Part shown: in pieces, positions 54,593 to 64,000 of the stretch
Position numbering within the stretch: position 1 is the stretch's first letter
Layout: every line of letters starts with the position of its first letter
DNA from: an uncultured Bacteroidota bacterium
Lineage (GTDB): Bacteria > Bacteroidota > Bacteroidia > AKYH767-A > OLB10
Length of the DNA stretch: 64,000 bases
Direction of reading: 5' to 3'
Assembly: GCA_903881665.1 (NCBI GenBank)
Contig: CAIRUC010000125.1
Coordinates: 27,975 to 91,974 of the forward strand
Position numbers and translations under genes: made by a program
The notes under the pieces: generated by a model
What the model was told of the DNA's origin: nothing
The model's database searches: none
What the model saw: the letters and a program-made list of their open reading frames with translations, nothing else

Positions 54593-56896
54593 TTATCTTC
54601 GATTTTTCTTTTTTACTTCCTTCGCAAAACCGCGAGGCTTCGATTTTTTTTCAGCGCTGCTTCTGCTATTGCCTCCTTGCGAACGAGATCCTTTATCAAA
54701 ACGGATTCCGATATCATCTTCTAATACAAAGTCGATTTGCTTTTTGAGAAGATCGGCCGATTTTAATTTAACACGTAGTGTATCTCCAAGCTGGTAGCGT
54801 TTTTTGTTGCGATGTCCTACTAGGCAATAAGCTACTTCATCAAGTTCATAAAAATCATCCTTAAGGTCTCTAACACGAATTAACCCCTCGCATTTACTAT
54901 GGATAAGTTCAACATAAATTCCCCATTCGGTAACACCCGAAATCATTCCGTCAAAAACCTCTCCTTCTCTTCCCATCAAATATTGAGCTTGTTTGAACTT
55001 AATCGACGCACGCTCTGCTTCAGATGCTTTAATTTCCATCTCCGTGCTATGTTTACATTGCTCTTCGATATCTGCTGCATCGGCAGGTTTGCCTTCTTTC
55101 AAGTAGTAATCTAATAGTCGATGTACCATCACATCAGGATATCTTCTTATGGGTGATGTGAAGTGCGTATAATAATCGAAAGCCAATCCATAGTGACCTA
55201 TATTATCGGTTGTATAAACCGCTTTCGCCATTGTGCGAATTGCAAGTTGCTCTAAAACATTTTGCTCTCTCGAACCTTTTATGTCTTTCATGAGCTTATT
55301 AATTGAGTGCGCTACTTCTCTATCTGTTCTTGTATTAATTTTATGCCCGAAGCGAGCAGCAAATAACGCAAACTTATCTAGTTTCTCTCCCGAAGGCGAA
55401 TCATGTATTCTATAAACAAAAGGATGTTCTTTTCCTGTTTTTTCGTGTAGCTTTTTCCCAACAAACTCAGCTACCTTACGATTTGCTAAAAGCATAAATT
55501 CTTCAATCAATTTGTTGCTGTCTTTGTTTTCTTTTAAATAAACATCAACGGGCATTCCGTTTTCATCGAGACGGAATTTTACTTCTACTTTTTCGAAGGT
55601 AATCGCTCCGTTTTTAAATCTTTCTTTACGCATTTTTAAAGCCAACTCTTGCATAGCAAGAATTTCTTTCTCTAATGGGCCCTTGCCTGTTTCAATAACA
55701 GCTTGCGCTTCTTCGTACGTAAATCTTTTTTGTGAATGAATCACCGTTCTTCCAAACCACTCGGCAACAACTTGTGCTTCGTCATTCATTTCGAATACGG
55801 CAGAGTACGTGAGTTTGTCTTCTCCCGGACGCAATGAACAAACATTATTACTTAGCTTTTCGGGCAACATCGGAATTACGCGATCTACTAAATAAATTGA
55901 CGTTGCGCGATCAAATCCTTCGGTATCGAGGGGTGAACCAGGATGTACATAATGTGATACATCGGCAATATGTACTCCAATTTCCATATGTCCATTCGGT
56001 AACCATTGAATCGATAATGCATCATCAAAATCTTTTGCATCGGCCGGATCAATAGTAAACGTGGTAATTTTTCTGAAGTCGCGACGTTTCTTAATTTCTT
56101 TTGAAGGAATATCGAACGGAATAGCGGCGGCTTCTTTCTCTACTTCCGTAGGGAAATGTAATGGAAAACCAAACTCTACCAAAATAGCATCCATTTCAGT
56201 GTCGTTGTCTCCGGGTTTACCTAATACTTTTACGATTTCTCCTTGTGGATTTTTTGCATCGGGCAACCATTCAATAATTTTTGCAACCGCTTTTTGTCCG
56301 TTAACAGCGCCATTTAGTTTTGATAGTGGAATAAAAATATCAACTCCGCCACCCCTATAATTTTCACTACTTAAAAAAGCAAATCGCTCGCTCACTTGTA
56401 CAATGCCCGCAAATTCATTTCTTGCTCTTTCAATAACTTCTACCACTTCACCATCGTTGCGCTGACCTTTTTTCTTAGCATATAAACTCACTTTAACGAT
56501 GTCGCCTTTTAACGCATTTAGTGTGCTTCCTTTTGCAATAAAAATATCTTCTTCAAAGTTTTCGTTGATTACATATGCATTGCCACTTGACGTAATATCG
56601 ATTTTTCCAGTAACAAAATTCTCGGTTGGAAATAAACGGTATTTACCGCGAGAACCATCTTCAAGCTCTCCTGAAAACGACATCGCGTCCAGCTCTTCCA
56701 TCACGATTACTTTCAATTCATCTTCCGAAACTTCTTCGATAAAAAGCGATGCGGCTTCATTAAAAGGGTCTTGTGTTACTTTTTTGAGTACTTGTTTATA
56801 GTTAAACCACTTACTCGGGTGTTCTTTAAAAACAGTAAGCATCGCCTGTTTAATTAATGGGCGGAAATCTGTTACTGAGGGCTTTTTCTTCGCCAT
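54593..56896 (-). CDS. rnr: Ribonuclease R
   Basis: 767 aa, the length of RNase R rather than RNase II. Cold-shock-like domains precede the RNB catalytic core (TIDPADAKDFDDALSI with the metal-binding Asp cluster; TEGFDRATSIYLVDRVIPMLPEKLSNN; HYGLAFDYYTHFTSPIRRYPDVMVHRLL), an S1 domain (FDGMISGVTEWGIYVELIHSKCEGLIRV) and a basic tail (RSSAEKKSKPRGFAKEVKKK) as usual for RNase R. It degrades structured RNA 3'-5'. Own transcription unit. Confidence 0.96.
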   Translation of the reverse strand: MAKKKPSVTDFRPLIKQAMLTVFKEHPSKWFNYKQVLKKVTQDPFNEAASLFIEEVSEDELKVIVMEELDAMSFSGELEDGSRGKYRLFPTENFVTGKIDITSSGNAYVINENFEEDIFIAKGSTLNALKGDIVKVSLYAKKKGQRNDGEVVEVIERARNEFAGIVQVSERFAFLSSENYRGGGVDIFIPLSKLNGAVNGQKAVAKIIEWLPDAKNPQGEIVKVLGKPGDNDTEMDAILVEFGFPLHFPTEVEKEAAAIPFDIPSKEIKKRRDFRKITTFTIDPADAKDFDDALSIQWLPNGHMEIGVHIADVSHYVHPGSPLDTEGFDRATSIYLVDRVIPMLPEKLSNNVCSLRPGEDKLTYSAVFEMNDEAQVVAEWFGRTVIHSQKRFTYEEAQAVIETGKGPLEKEILAMQELALKMRKERFKNGAITFEKVEVKFRLDENGMPVDVYLKENKDSNKLIEEFMLLANRKVAEFVGKKLHEKTGKEHPFVYRIHDSPSGEKLDKFALFAARFGHKINTRTDREVAHSINKLMKDIKGSREQNVLEQLAIRTMAKAVYTTDNIGHYGLAFDYYTHFTSPIRRYPDVMVHRLLDYYLKEGKPADAADIEEQCKHSTEMEIKASEAERASIKFKQAQYLMGREGEVFDGMISGVTEWGIYVELIHSKCEGLIRVRDLKDDFYELDEVAYCLVGHRNKKRYQLGDTLRVKLKSADLLKKQIDFVLEDDIGIRFDKGSRSQGGNSRSSAEKKSKPRGFAKEVKKKNRR

Positions 56897-57032
56897 GTTA
56901 AAATTGATTATTAATTGTTTTTTACTTTTCGAAAAGTGTTTTACGAATGTAGCGGTTATTTATTCCGTTTTATTCTATGTGTTTGTAAAGAAATCATCGG
57001 TTAAATGTTAACAAATGTTTCTAAAAAATAAA

Positions 57033-57053
57033 GGCGGACCATCTAGATCCGCC
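57033..57053 (-). terminator. Weak terminator after folB
   Basis: GGCGGA (57033-57038) pairs with TCCGCC (57048-57053); on the minus strand the stem is followed by TTTATTTTTTAG. Beyond it, 57054-57058 is the immediate end of folB. Confidence 0.6.
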
Positions 57054-57058
57054 TACTA

Positions 57059-57406
57059 TTATTCTTCTATGATTACTACTGCTTTTCCTAACTGACCATT
57101 TACCGGAGGATTGTATTTAGTGACGGCCACCTTACTCTTTAATACTTCTGGGTATGCCGCTTTTACTCTCTTCATAATCCTTCCCGCAACATGTTCAATC
57201 AGTTTGCTTCGGATTGCCATCTCTTCTCTTACGAGATCATGCAATACCACATAATCGGCAGTATCTCCCAGCTCATCGCTGTTTAGCGCTTTGGTGAAGT
57301 CCATTTCTAATTCAAGATCAACGGAGAATCGTTGCCCGATTTTTCCTTCTTCTTCCATGCATCCATGATACGCGTAGCATTCAATATCGTTGATGAGTAT
57401 TTTCAT
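57059..57406 (-). CDS. folB: Dihydroneopterin aldolase
   Basis: 115 aa from the ATG at 57406; the track adds nine residues that lie inside glnS. The motifs INDIECYAYHGCMEEEGKIGQRFSVDLELEMDF, DTADYVVLHDLVREEMAIRSKLIEHVAGRI and VAVTKYNPPVNGQLGKAVVIIEE match FolB, which converts dihydroneopterin to 6-hydroxymethyl-dihydropterin in folate synthesis (catalytic Lys near the C-terminus of the core). Its ATG shares a base with the glnS TAA, so the two are translationally coupled. Confidence 0.93.
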   Translation of the reverse strand: MKILINDIECYAYHGCMEEEGKIGQRFSVDLELEMDFTKALNSDELGDTADYVVLHDLVREEMAIRSKLIEHVAGRIMKRVKAAYPEVLKSKVAVTKYNPPVNGQLGKAVVIIEE

Positions 57407-59076
57407 TAGTCTTTCTTCTGTTCTTTCGCCCAAGCATCTTTAAGCGTTACGGTACGGTTGAAAACAAGATGATCAGTTGTTGAATCAATATCTGGACAGA
57501 AATATCCTTTGCGAATAAACTGGAATAAATCGCCAGGCTTCGCCCCTTTTAAGGATGGCTCTACAAATGCATTATTAATCACATGTAAACTATCTGCATT
57601 GATGTATTCTTTAAAATCTCCTTCTTCACTAGATGGATCTTCTACTTTAAACAATCGATCGTACAATCGAACTTCTGCAGTAATTGCATGCGGTATGCTT
57701 ATCCAATGAATTGTTCCTTTTACATTTATTCCGCTGTTATCGCTTCCGCTTTTACTCTCAGGAATATAACTGCAGTGTATTTCCGTAATATTTCCTTCTG
57801 CATCTTTTTTAAAATCTTCACATTTAATAATATAGGCATGTTTCAAACGAACCAAAAGCCCCGGGCCTAGTCTGAAGAATTTTTTTGGTGCATTTTCCAT
57901 AAAATCTTCGCGCTCTATCCATAGCTCTCTGCTGAATGGTAATTCACGTGTTCCTCCATGATCTTCTGCCTCCGGATTGTTTTCTCCTGTTAAGATTTCT
58001 GTTTGTCCTTCAGGATAATTGGTGATAATTAATTTCACAGGATCTAAAACAGCCATCACACGGTTAGCGCGTTTGTTTAAATCTTCACGCACACAAAATT
58101 CCAGAAAACCTACATCAATAATATTTTCACGTCGTGCTACTCCTACGCGTGTGGCAAAATTACGAATGCTTTCTGGTGTAAATCCTCTTCTTCTATAAGC
58201 ACTAATCGTGGGCATGCGAGGATCATCCCATCCACTAACATGCTTTTCGTTTACTAGCTGTAAAAGCTTACGCTTACTCATTACCGTATAGGTAAGGTTG
58301 AGACGCGCAAATTCGTATTGTTTACTAGGAAAAATGGTTAGCTGATTAATAAACCATTCGTATAATGGTTTGTGTACTTCGAACTCAAGCGTACAAATAG
58401 AATGTGTTATTTTCTCGATAGAATCACTCTGCCCGTGCGCAAAATCATACATCGGATAGATGCACCATTTATCTCCTGTGCGGTGATGGTGAGCGTGCTT
58501 AATGCGGTAGATGATGGGATCGCGCATGTGCATGTTTGGCGACGTCATATCTATTTTTGCACGAAGTACTTTTTCTCCATCTTTAAATTCACCGTTTTTC
58601 ATGCGAGTGAAAAGATCAAGGTTTTCGGCAACGCTGCGCTCTCTAAATGGACTCGACTTACCGGCTTCGGTAGGTGTTCCTTTTAAAGCAGCGATTTGTT
58701 CTGCTGTACTGTCATCAACATAGGCTAGCCCTTTATTAATGAGTGTAACTGCAAAATCATAAATTTGATCGAAATAATCAGAAGCATAATAAACATTCGC
58801 CCACTCAAAACCCAACCATTTTACGTCGGCTTTAATGCTATCTACATATTCTGTTTCTTCCTTCTCCGGATTGGTGTCGTCGAAACGAAGATTGGTTTGT
58901 CCATTGAATTGTTGAGCTAAACCGAAGTTTACGCAAATTGATTTGGCATGCCCAATATGGAGATAACCATTTGGCTCGGGAGGGAATCGCGTTAATACTC
59001 TTCCACCGTGTTTTCCATTCTTTACGTCTTCCTCAATAATTTCTTCTAAGAAATTCGGTCCTTTTTCTGTGCTCAT
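57406..59076 (-). CDS. glnS: Glutamine-tRNA ligase
   Basis: 556 aa, class I. The ATP site HIGH motif is in [26 protein letters not shown] and the KMSKS equivalent is [15 protein letters not shown]; the GlnRS-specific [19 protein letters not shown] and C-terminal anticodon-binding beta-barrels ([23 protein letters not shown]) are present. It charges tRNA-Gln directly. Upstream on the same strand is gltX, about 160 bp away; downstream it overlaps folB by 1 nt. Confidence 0.97.
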   Translation of the reverse strand: MSTEKGPNFLEEIIEEDVKNGKHGGRVLTRFPPEPNGYLHIGHAKSICVNFGLAQQFNGQTNLRFDDTNPEKEETEYVDSIKADVKWLGFEWANVYYASDYFDQIYDFAVTLINKGLAYVDDSTAEQIAALKGTPTEAGKSSPFRERSVAENLDLFTRMKNGEFKDGEKVLRAKIDMTSPNMHMRDPIIYRIKHAHHHRTGDKWCIYPMYDFAHGQSDSIEKITHSICTLEFEVHKPLYEWFINQLTIFPSKQYEFARLNLTYTVMSKRKLLQLVNEKHVSGWDDPRMPTISAYRRRGFTPESIRNFATRVGVARRENIIDVGFLEFCVREDLNKRANRVMAVLDPVKLIITNYPEGQTEILTGENNPEAEDHGGTRELPFSRELWIEREDFMENAPKKFFRLGPGLLVRLKHAYIIKCEDFKKDAEGNITEIHCSYIPESKSGSDNSGINVKGTIHWISIPHAITAEVRLYDRLFKVEDPSSEEGDFKEYINADSLHVINNAFVEPSLKGAKPGDLFQFIRKGYFCPDIDSTTDHLVFNRTVTLKDAWAKEQKKD

Positions 59077-59238
59077 AACTCGTTAACTAAGATCTTCTAA
59101 TTGAAATGCAAAAATACAATATGTTTCGGTCTATAATGGCTTTTTTGAGCCTATTTGATGGCATTCAACAATGATTTTGGTGGGCTATTTGCGTTTAGTG
59201 AAAAGAGTACTGAAGACGAAGAAACCAAAATTTGTCTT

Positions 59239-60783
59239 CTATTTATTCAATGCCGCTCTTCCCGCTCCAATTCTCTTGTTTACTTCTTCATTACCCAGAA
59301 GTGCAATCATGCCGAATAAATCAAGGCCACTACCTTGACCGCTCAATAATACGCGGAACATTTGTAATACATCTCCCGGTTTTAATTCTTGCTGCGCAGC
59401 AAGTTGTTCGAAGGCAAGCTTTGCGTTCTCTGCTGTGAAATCACTTACAGTATTTAATTGTGCTGGTAGTGCGGCAAAGAATGTTTTTGCTTTATCGTTC
59501 CATCTTTTAGCAACTACTTTTTCATCGTATGTTGTTGGCGATTCGAACAAACAAGTGCTCATGCCGATCATCTCATGTTCAAAATAAATACGGTCTTTTA
59601 CTAATCGAGCTGCCGCTGTAGCAAACGGCATAGTTGCACGGGCATCGTCATTCCCTAATTTCTGTTTCATTTGTAGAACAAACTTTTCTGCAAGCAATTC
59701 TTCTGGCTGTTGACGAAGATATTGTTCATTAAACCACTTTGCTTTATCGGGATCGAAGCGTGCTCCTGCTTTATGTACTCTTTCGAATGAAAAAGCTTTT
59801 ATTAATTCATCCATCGAGAATATTTCTTGCTCTGTTCCTGGATTCCATCCCAGAAATGCAAGCATATTCACAAAGGCATCCTTATAATAACCTTTCTCTC
59901 TATACCCAGATGAAATTTCTCCCGATGCAGGGTCTTTCCATTCGAGAGGGAACACCGGAAATCCTAAACGATCTCCGTCGCGCTTACTTAGCTTACCATT
60001 GCCTTCCGGCTTTAGTAGTAAGGGTAAGTGTGCATATTGAGGCATTTTATCGGCAAGGCCGAGATATTGATAAATTAAAATATGTGCTGGCGCAGATGGC
60101 AACCATTCTTCACCTCTGATAGCATGTGTAATTTCCATCATGATATCATCAACGATGTGCGCGAGGTGATAAGTGGGCATACCATCTGCTTTAATCATCA
60201 CCTTATCATCTACAAGATTACTATCGAACGACACATCGCCGCGTACCATATCTGTAAAAGAAACAGTGGTTCCAGGTTCTACTTTTAAGCGAATCACATA
60301 GGCGTCGCCGTTAGCCATTCTCTTCGCCGTTTCTTCTGCAGAAAGTGTTAAAGAGTTGGTCATTGAAAGGCGGGAATGATTGTCATATTGCCAATTATGA
60401 TTTCCAGCCGCTTCTGCTTCTTTGCGTATAGCCTCTAACTCAGCTGTTGAATCAAAAGCAATGTATGCATGACCAGTATTTATCAAATGATCGGCATATT
60501 GGCGGTAGTATCCTTTCTCTTTACGTTCACTTTGACGGTAAGGCATGTGAGGCCCACCGAAACCAACTCCTTCATCGGGAATAATTCCGCACCAAGTAAG
60601 GGCTTCAATGATATACTCCTCGGCGCCCGGCACATAACGGTTTTGGTCGGTATCTTCGATACGCAAAATAAATTGTCCATTATGCTGTTTAGCAAACAGA
60701 TAGGCATATAAAGCTGTTCTTACTCCACCCATATGGAGCGGGCCTGTAGGGCTTGGGGCAAATCGGGTCCTTACGGAAGTCAT
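59239..60783 (-). CDS. gltX: Glutamate-tRNA ligase
   Basis: 514 aa from the ATG at 60783 (MTSVRTRFAPSPTGPLHMGG); the track starts at a TTG nine codons earlier. HIGH motif PSPTGPLHMGGVRTALYAYLFA, the LRIEDTDQNRYVPGAEEYI segment, and KMSKS as GNGKLSKRDGDRLGFPVF identify GluRS, class Ib. It charges tRNA-Glu. The separate GlnRS means tRNA-Gln misacylation by this enzyme is not required. Confidence 0.97.
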   Translation of the reverse strand: MTSVRTRFAPSPTGPLHMGGVRTALYAYLFAKQHNGQFILRIEDTDQNRYVPGAEEYIIEALTWCGIIPDEGVGFGGPHMPYRQSERKEKGYYRQYADHLINTGHAYIAFDSTAELEAIRKEAEAAGNHNWQYDNHSRLSMTNSLTLSAEETAKRMANGDAYVIRLKVEPGTTVSFTDMVRGDVSFDSNLVDDKVMIKADGMPTYHLAHIVDDIMMEITHAIRGEEWLPSAPAHILIYQYLGLADKMPQYAHLPLLLKPEGNGKLSKRDGDRLGFPVFPLEWKDPASGEISSGYREKGYYKDAFVNMLAFLGWNPGTEQEIFSMDELIKAFSFERVHKAGARFDPDKAKWFNEQYLRQQPEELLAEKFVLQMKQKLGNDDARATMPFATAAARLVKDRIYFEHEMIGMSTCLFESPTTYDEKVVAKRWNDKAKTFFAALPAQLNTVSDFTAENAKLAFEQLAAQQELKPGDVLQMFRVLLSGQGSGLDLFGMIALLGNEEVNKRIGAGRAALNK

Positions 60784-60863
60784 TGTTTCACTGATTTTAT
60801 GAGAGGACAAAGATAGTGGTTAGAATAGAATATATTCTTTGTCGATAAATTTCGAAAACACAT

Positions 60864-60890
60864 AAAAAAAGAGCGGTTGTCCGCTCTTTA
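60864..60890 (-). terminator. Terminator of the LRR gene
   Basis: AAAGAGCGG (60868-60876) and CCGCTCTTT (60881-60889) form a perfect 9-bp stem with a 4-nt loop; on the minus strand it is followed by a T-run (AAAAAAA at the plus-strand left flank). Confidence 0.9.
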
Positions 60891-60893
60891 AAA

Positions 60894-63512
60894 TTATTGT
60901 TTTACTACTCTTTTCACAAAAATTCCGTCCGGGCTTTTCACTTTCAATAAGTACATTCCACTTGGCAATTCCTGCGTATTAAGTATGACCGTTCCGGATT
61001 GTATTTGTTGAGAAAGTATCAACTCTCCTATAAGTGAAACTACATCAATGTTTCCTGAGTGTATTTGCCCAAGATTAATTTTTAGTTCTTTGGAGAATGG
61101 ATTTGGAGAAACTTGAATGTCTTGTTCGTTTAATTCATGAATACTTGTTAACGTTATTGGGTAGCAAGCAGAAGTATCAGCACATGTGCCATAACTAACA
61201 ACAACTTTATAATCTCCTGAGTAAGTCGGGTAGAACACTTGATTTGATGCCCCCGGTATAATTACACCATTAGCACAGTCAATCCATTGATATATTGCAT
61301 TTGGTAAATTACAAAATAATGTATCGGCGCTTTGATTTATCGAGGCTTGAATTGCGTTACAGTCAATAACCGTATTTGCTGTAGTATTTGTAATTACAGG
61401 AGGATTAAAATCAAAGAAAATATTTGCCGTATTGTTAATTTCTGATCCTAAGATCAAGCTATCTTTTGCTCTGATTTTATATTGTACATAGCCATGGCTA
61501 GCCGGCTCATTTGCATTACTGTCGGGAAGATTAATATTAGGGAAATCAAATGTTAAGACACCTCCATTTGTTAATTGAACTGTTGGTTCATGGCTGTATG
61601 AAAGAATTGAAAAAGTAGACCAATCAACTAGTTGACTTAGGGTATCTGTGATGTATATATTTTGAGCGGACGCTGTGCCGGTATTTTGAAACCGTACTAA
61701 ATAGGTTAGCCATCGATCGCTGTTAATTTCCATTATTCCAACCGGAGATACTGACTTATCATTTGGATCAAAACTTCCGACCACTGTAAAGCAATTAGAA
61801 ATTTGATTGTTTAACAAATTACTTTCTACTATTCCAGCATTGAGCGATGCAGAAAAACATATTTGACTGCCAAGTTGAGCGGTGCTGTCTACTTGAATAA
61901 AAAAATTGAAAGATGTATTGTATTGTGTCGCTCCGAAATCGGCGATATTGTAAATTATTGTATCCCCATTTATACTATTGGGAACAATACTTCCCGATGA
62001 AGCGCCTGCAAAATGTGCCGGACCGTTTATTGCTATTTGAACAATTCCTCCAACTCCACTACCACAATTCGCTCCAAATGTAGAAGTGAAATTACCGGCT
62101 GCAGTTTTCACTTCATTCATAAACCCTGGGCGTGGTGGAGAAGAAATGATGCTCCAAACTCCATAATCATCATTATTACAGTTTAATCCGAAGTTTTGAT
62201 TATAAAAAAGAGAGTCTGTTGCAGTAATGGTATCGAGATATGAATTCTGTCCAAGACAACTAAATTGAAAAACAGAGTATGCTGTATCTAACCCTACTTG
62301 ATACTCGCCAAGGCTATCTAACTTAAATGAATACATACCATTGGTGCCGGTATAGGTTTCTTTTAAAAAGATATTGTTTTTAAGTAGTCTAATTCGTTGA
62401 TTCGAAACACCTGTTTCAGAAACATCATATGTGCAATTAATGTTTGAGTCGAAATAAACTTTTCCGCTGATATTCCAATTTATTGAGCAATTGTTTGTGT
62501 TATTTACACTACAAAGCGGAAATGTTGACTCATCGGGTACTGAAGTAAACACCACATTTGCATAATTGGGAATACATGTTATTGATGTGTTATTAAAATA
62601 TAAGAAGTTTACCATTGAAATTACAGGCAAACAGGACAATGCCGGATTATCATTCACCGATAATGAATTTAAAGAATCCGGTATTGAATGAATTGTTGTT
62701 AACTGATTGAATGAAAAATCTACATCAGGAAACGTGTTAGGAAGATCGGGGATTTCCGAAATTTGATTGTGATCGCAAATAATTTGTGAGAGCTTGGCTG
62801 GAAACGATGGAACAGAAGTTAATTGATTGCTATTACAACGTAAGTCTGTTAGAGAGTCCGGAATTGAAGCTAATGAGGTTAATTGGTTATATGAACAATT
62901 TAAAAAAGTTAATTCATTGGGTAAAGCGGGCAGGCTTGTTAACGAATTATTATTGCAACTTAAAACCACCATGTGTTGTGGTAAGGTAGGGAGTAAAGAA
63001 ATATTATTTCCGACACAACTAAAATTAGTTAATGCTGATGGGAGAAAATCAATATTGCTTATTTGATTGTAATCGCAATTAAAAAATTTTATTGAGTCGG
63101 GAAGGGTCGTAATATGTTGAATTAAATTTGCGCTACAGTCTAATTGTTTTAATCCATTAGGGAGAATTGGTAGCGAGTCTATAAAATTATTTCCACACCA
63201 TAAATATTTTAAAGTCGAAGGAAAATTAGGAAGGTGGGATAGGTTATTGTAGTTACAAGAAAAATTTTCAAGATTACTGAAGACTTCTATTCCCGTTAAA
63301 TCTGAAATGTTATGACCTGTAACCCCAAATGCTGTTATGCTTTGTAAAACAGGGCAGCTTGCATCTATTGAGTCACCCGACATACAACTTGGGTAATTCG
63401 TTGTTAAGAACGACCTGAATGCCGTGTCAGGAATAAATACCATTTGAGAATGAACTTTATTCGCGCTCAATATAAATAGTGTTGTCAGTAAAATATTAAT
63501 TGCTCTTTTCAT
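60894..63512 (-). CDS. Leucine-rich-repeat surface protein with T9SS sorting domain
   Basis: 872 aa from the ATG at 63512 (MKRAINILLTTLFILSANKVHSQ); the track starts at a GTG six codons earlier. Residues about 60-330 hold some 12 short LRRs of about 20-21 aa (LPNFPSTLKYLWCGNNFIDS, LTFLNCSYNQLTSLASIPD...). A SdrD B-like/Ig domain follows (NISGKVYFDSNINCTYDVSETGVSNQRIRLLKN), then DUF11-like repeat text (FDPNDKSVSPVGIMEINSDRWLTYLVRFQNTGTASAQNIYITDTL), a further Ig-like segment and a T9SS domain (IQVSPNPFSKELKINL...). A surface adhesin or host/prey-contact protein is possible; the binding partner is unknown. Confidence 0.88.
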   Translation of the reverse strand: MKRAINILLTTLFILSANKVHSQMVFIPDTAFRSFLTTNYPSCMSGDSIDASCPVLQSITAFGVTGHNISDLTGIEVFSNLENFSCNYNNLSHLPNFPSTLKYLWCGNNFIDSLPILPNGLKQLDCSANLIQHITTLPDSIKFFNCDYNQISNIDFLPSALTNFSCVGNNISLLPTLPQHMVVLSCNNNSLTSLPALPNELTFLNCSYNQLTSLASIPDSLTDLRCNSNQLTSVPSFPAKLSQIICDHNQISEIPDLPNTFPDVDFSFNQLTTIHSIPDSLNSLSVNDNPALSCLPVISMVNFLYFNNTSITCIPNYANVVFTSVPDESTFPLCSVNNTNNCSINWNISGKVYFDSNINCTYDVSETGVSNQRIRLLKNNIFLKETYTGTNGMYSFKLDSLGEYQVGLDTAYSVFQFSCLGQNSYLDTITATDSLFYNQNFGLNCNNDDYGVWSIISSPPRPGFMNEVKTAAGNFTSTFGANCGSGVGGIVQIAINGPAHFAGASSGSIVPNSINGDTIIYNIADFGATQYNTSFNFFIQVDSTAQLGSQICFSASLNAGIVESNLLNNQISNCFTVVGSFDPNDKSVSPVGIMEINSDRWLTYLVRFQNTGTASAQNIYITDTLSQLVDWSTFSILSYSHEPTVQLTNGGVLTFDFPNINLPDSNANEPASHGYVQYKIRAKDSLILGSEINNTANIFFDFNPPVITNTTANTVIDCNAIQASINQSADTLFCNLPNAIYQWIDCANGVIIPGASNQVFYPTYSGDYKVVVSYGTCADTSACYPITLTSIHELNEQDIQVSPNPFSKELKINLGQIHSGNIDVVSLIGELILSQQIQSGTVILNTQELPSGMYLLKVKSPDGIFVKRVVKQ

Positions 63513-63764
63513 AAAATGATTTTTATTCACAGTAAAAGGTTGGTTTCAACCAAATGTTTCACAAATGTGAAAAAGCTCTTTCGACTTGCTTTTTTTAGTA
63601 TACTTCTTCAAAACTACTATTTATTATCTAAGATTTGTCATTTTTTAATAAATCCGCCCTTAAAGAGGAAGATCGGATTTGTTTGTGCCTTGTTGTTTCT
63701 TTTTAAAATTCCTACCTTAATTCTCCCAAACACCGGAAAGGAATAAAAGCGATTATGATGCTGA

Positions 63765-64000
63765 GTTGTGATTTGATTTCATCTTGTATCTTTGAATTAT
63801 TGAAAACAACTACAATTCAGTATACCCGTCTTCGTTTTCTGTTGTGATTTGATTTCATCTTGTATCTTTGAATTATTGAAAACAACTTTAGGAATTGTGT
63901 TAACGTTTGTAGTCAAGTTGTGATTTGATTTCATCTTGTATCTTTGAATTATTGAAAACAACGTTAAAATCATTTGATGTTATAAACAATGTGTTGTGAT
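63765..64000 (+). CRISPR. CRISPR array start, 46-bp repeat, type II-C-like (truncated by window edge)
   Basis: Three complete, identical 46-bp repeats lie at 63765-63810, 63841-63886 and 63917-63962, separated by three 30-bp spacers (63811-63840, 63887-63916, 63963-63992); the first 8 bp of a fourth repeat end the window. The repeat starts GTTGTGATTTGATTTCATCT and ends TTGAATTATTGAAAACAAC. Repeats of 46-48 bp with GTTGTG...AACAAC ends and 30-nt spacers are typical of Bacteroidota Cas9 type II-C loci. No cas gene is in the window, so the subtype is inferred. Upstream, 63531-63764 contains no gene and could include a leader or array end. Confidence 0.97.
63766..63794 (+). promoter_or_regulatory. 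Promoter-like motif embedded in the CRISPR repeat (first copy)
   Basis: Within the repeat, TTG (63766-63768) is followed after 18 nt by TATCTTTG (63787-63794), matching the flavobacterial promoter TTG-N17-23-TAnnTTTG. The same pair is in each complete repeat. A start site about 7 nt further on would lie near the end of the repeat, just before the spacer. Confidence 0.55.

Noticed and set aside
63688-63710. Possible tracrRNA anti-repeat near TTGTTGTTTC
   Set aside because: Only about 7 nt match the reverse complement of the repeat, with no terminator hairpin; too weak to call.
1-64000. tRNA, rRNA or prophage genes
   Set aside because: No cloverleaf-like GGTTCGAATCC blocks, rRNA segments or phage structural genes were noticed on reading both strands.

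Overview
The window looks like a chromosomal segment of a Bacteroidota bacterium, probably of a Flavobacteriales- or Chitinophagales-like lineage. I base this on AT-rich DNA, several secreted proteins with C-terminal type IX secretion (T9SS) sorting domains, GldL-like HWPGA membrane motifs, TAnnTTTG-type promoters, and a 46-bp CRISPR repeat of the kind found with type II-C systems in this phylum. No rRNA, tRNA, intact transposase or prophage was seen.

Layout. 1-5.7 kb: a partial helical protein, a T9SS protein, rpiB, a flavin reductase, an AT-rich probably acquired DUF1016/PDDEXK nuclease with possible insertion-element remnants beside it, and a PadR regulator coupled to a GldL-like membrane protein. 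6.1-20.5 kb: one long, tightly packed operon for beta-glucan use: a TIM-barrel glycosidase, two outer-membrane beta-barrels, a lipoprotein, a jelly-roll protein, a GH3 beta-glucosidase, a GH16 lipoprotein and two large non-catalytic T9SS proteins built from repeated carbohydrate-binding-like modules. It has no SusC/SusD pair and ends at a clear terminator. 21-31 kb: mostly unrecognised genes, including a VWA protein, two proteins sharing an undescribed C-terminal domain, small membrane proteins, a J-domain protein and lipoproteins.

31.4-35.8 kb: a minus-strand operon whose order is ECF sigma factor, small one-TM anti-sigma candidate, Spy/CnrX-like periplasmic sensor, MbnP, MauG/MbnH-like di-heme peroxidase and a T9SS YHYH protein. 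It looks like a metal-sensing cell-surface signalling module wired directly to a copper-binding-protein maturation pair, and it is the most interesting functional unit here. 36-48 kb: a small membrane protein, a secreted cyclophilin fusion, a frameshifted pseudogene, a subtilase, a Tet-like MFS exporter, a histidine kinase/response regulator operon with four GGGAAAAACACCCCC-type repeats upstream, and a secreted endonuclease/phosphatase-fold protein.

48-60.8 kb is core metabolism: dGTPase, the thrA-thrB-thrC operon, RNase R, folB overlapping glnS, and gltX. 60.9-63.5 kb encodes a leucine-rich-repeat T9SS protein. A CRISPR array starts at 63765 and runs off the right edge; its repeats carry an embedded Bacteroidota-type promoter. 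The cas genes are not in the window.
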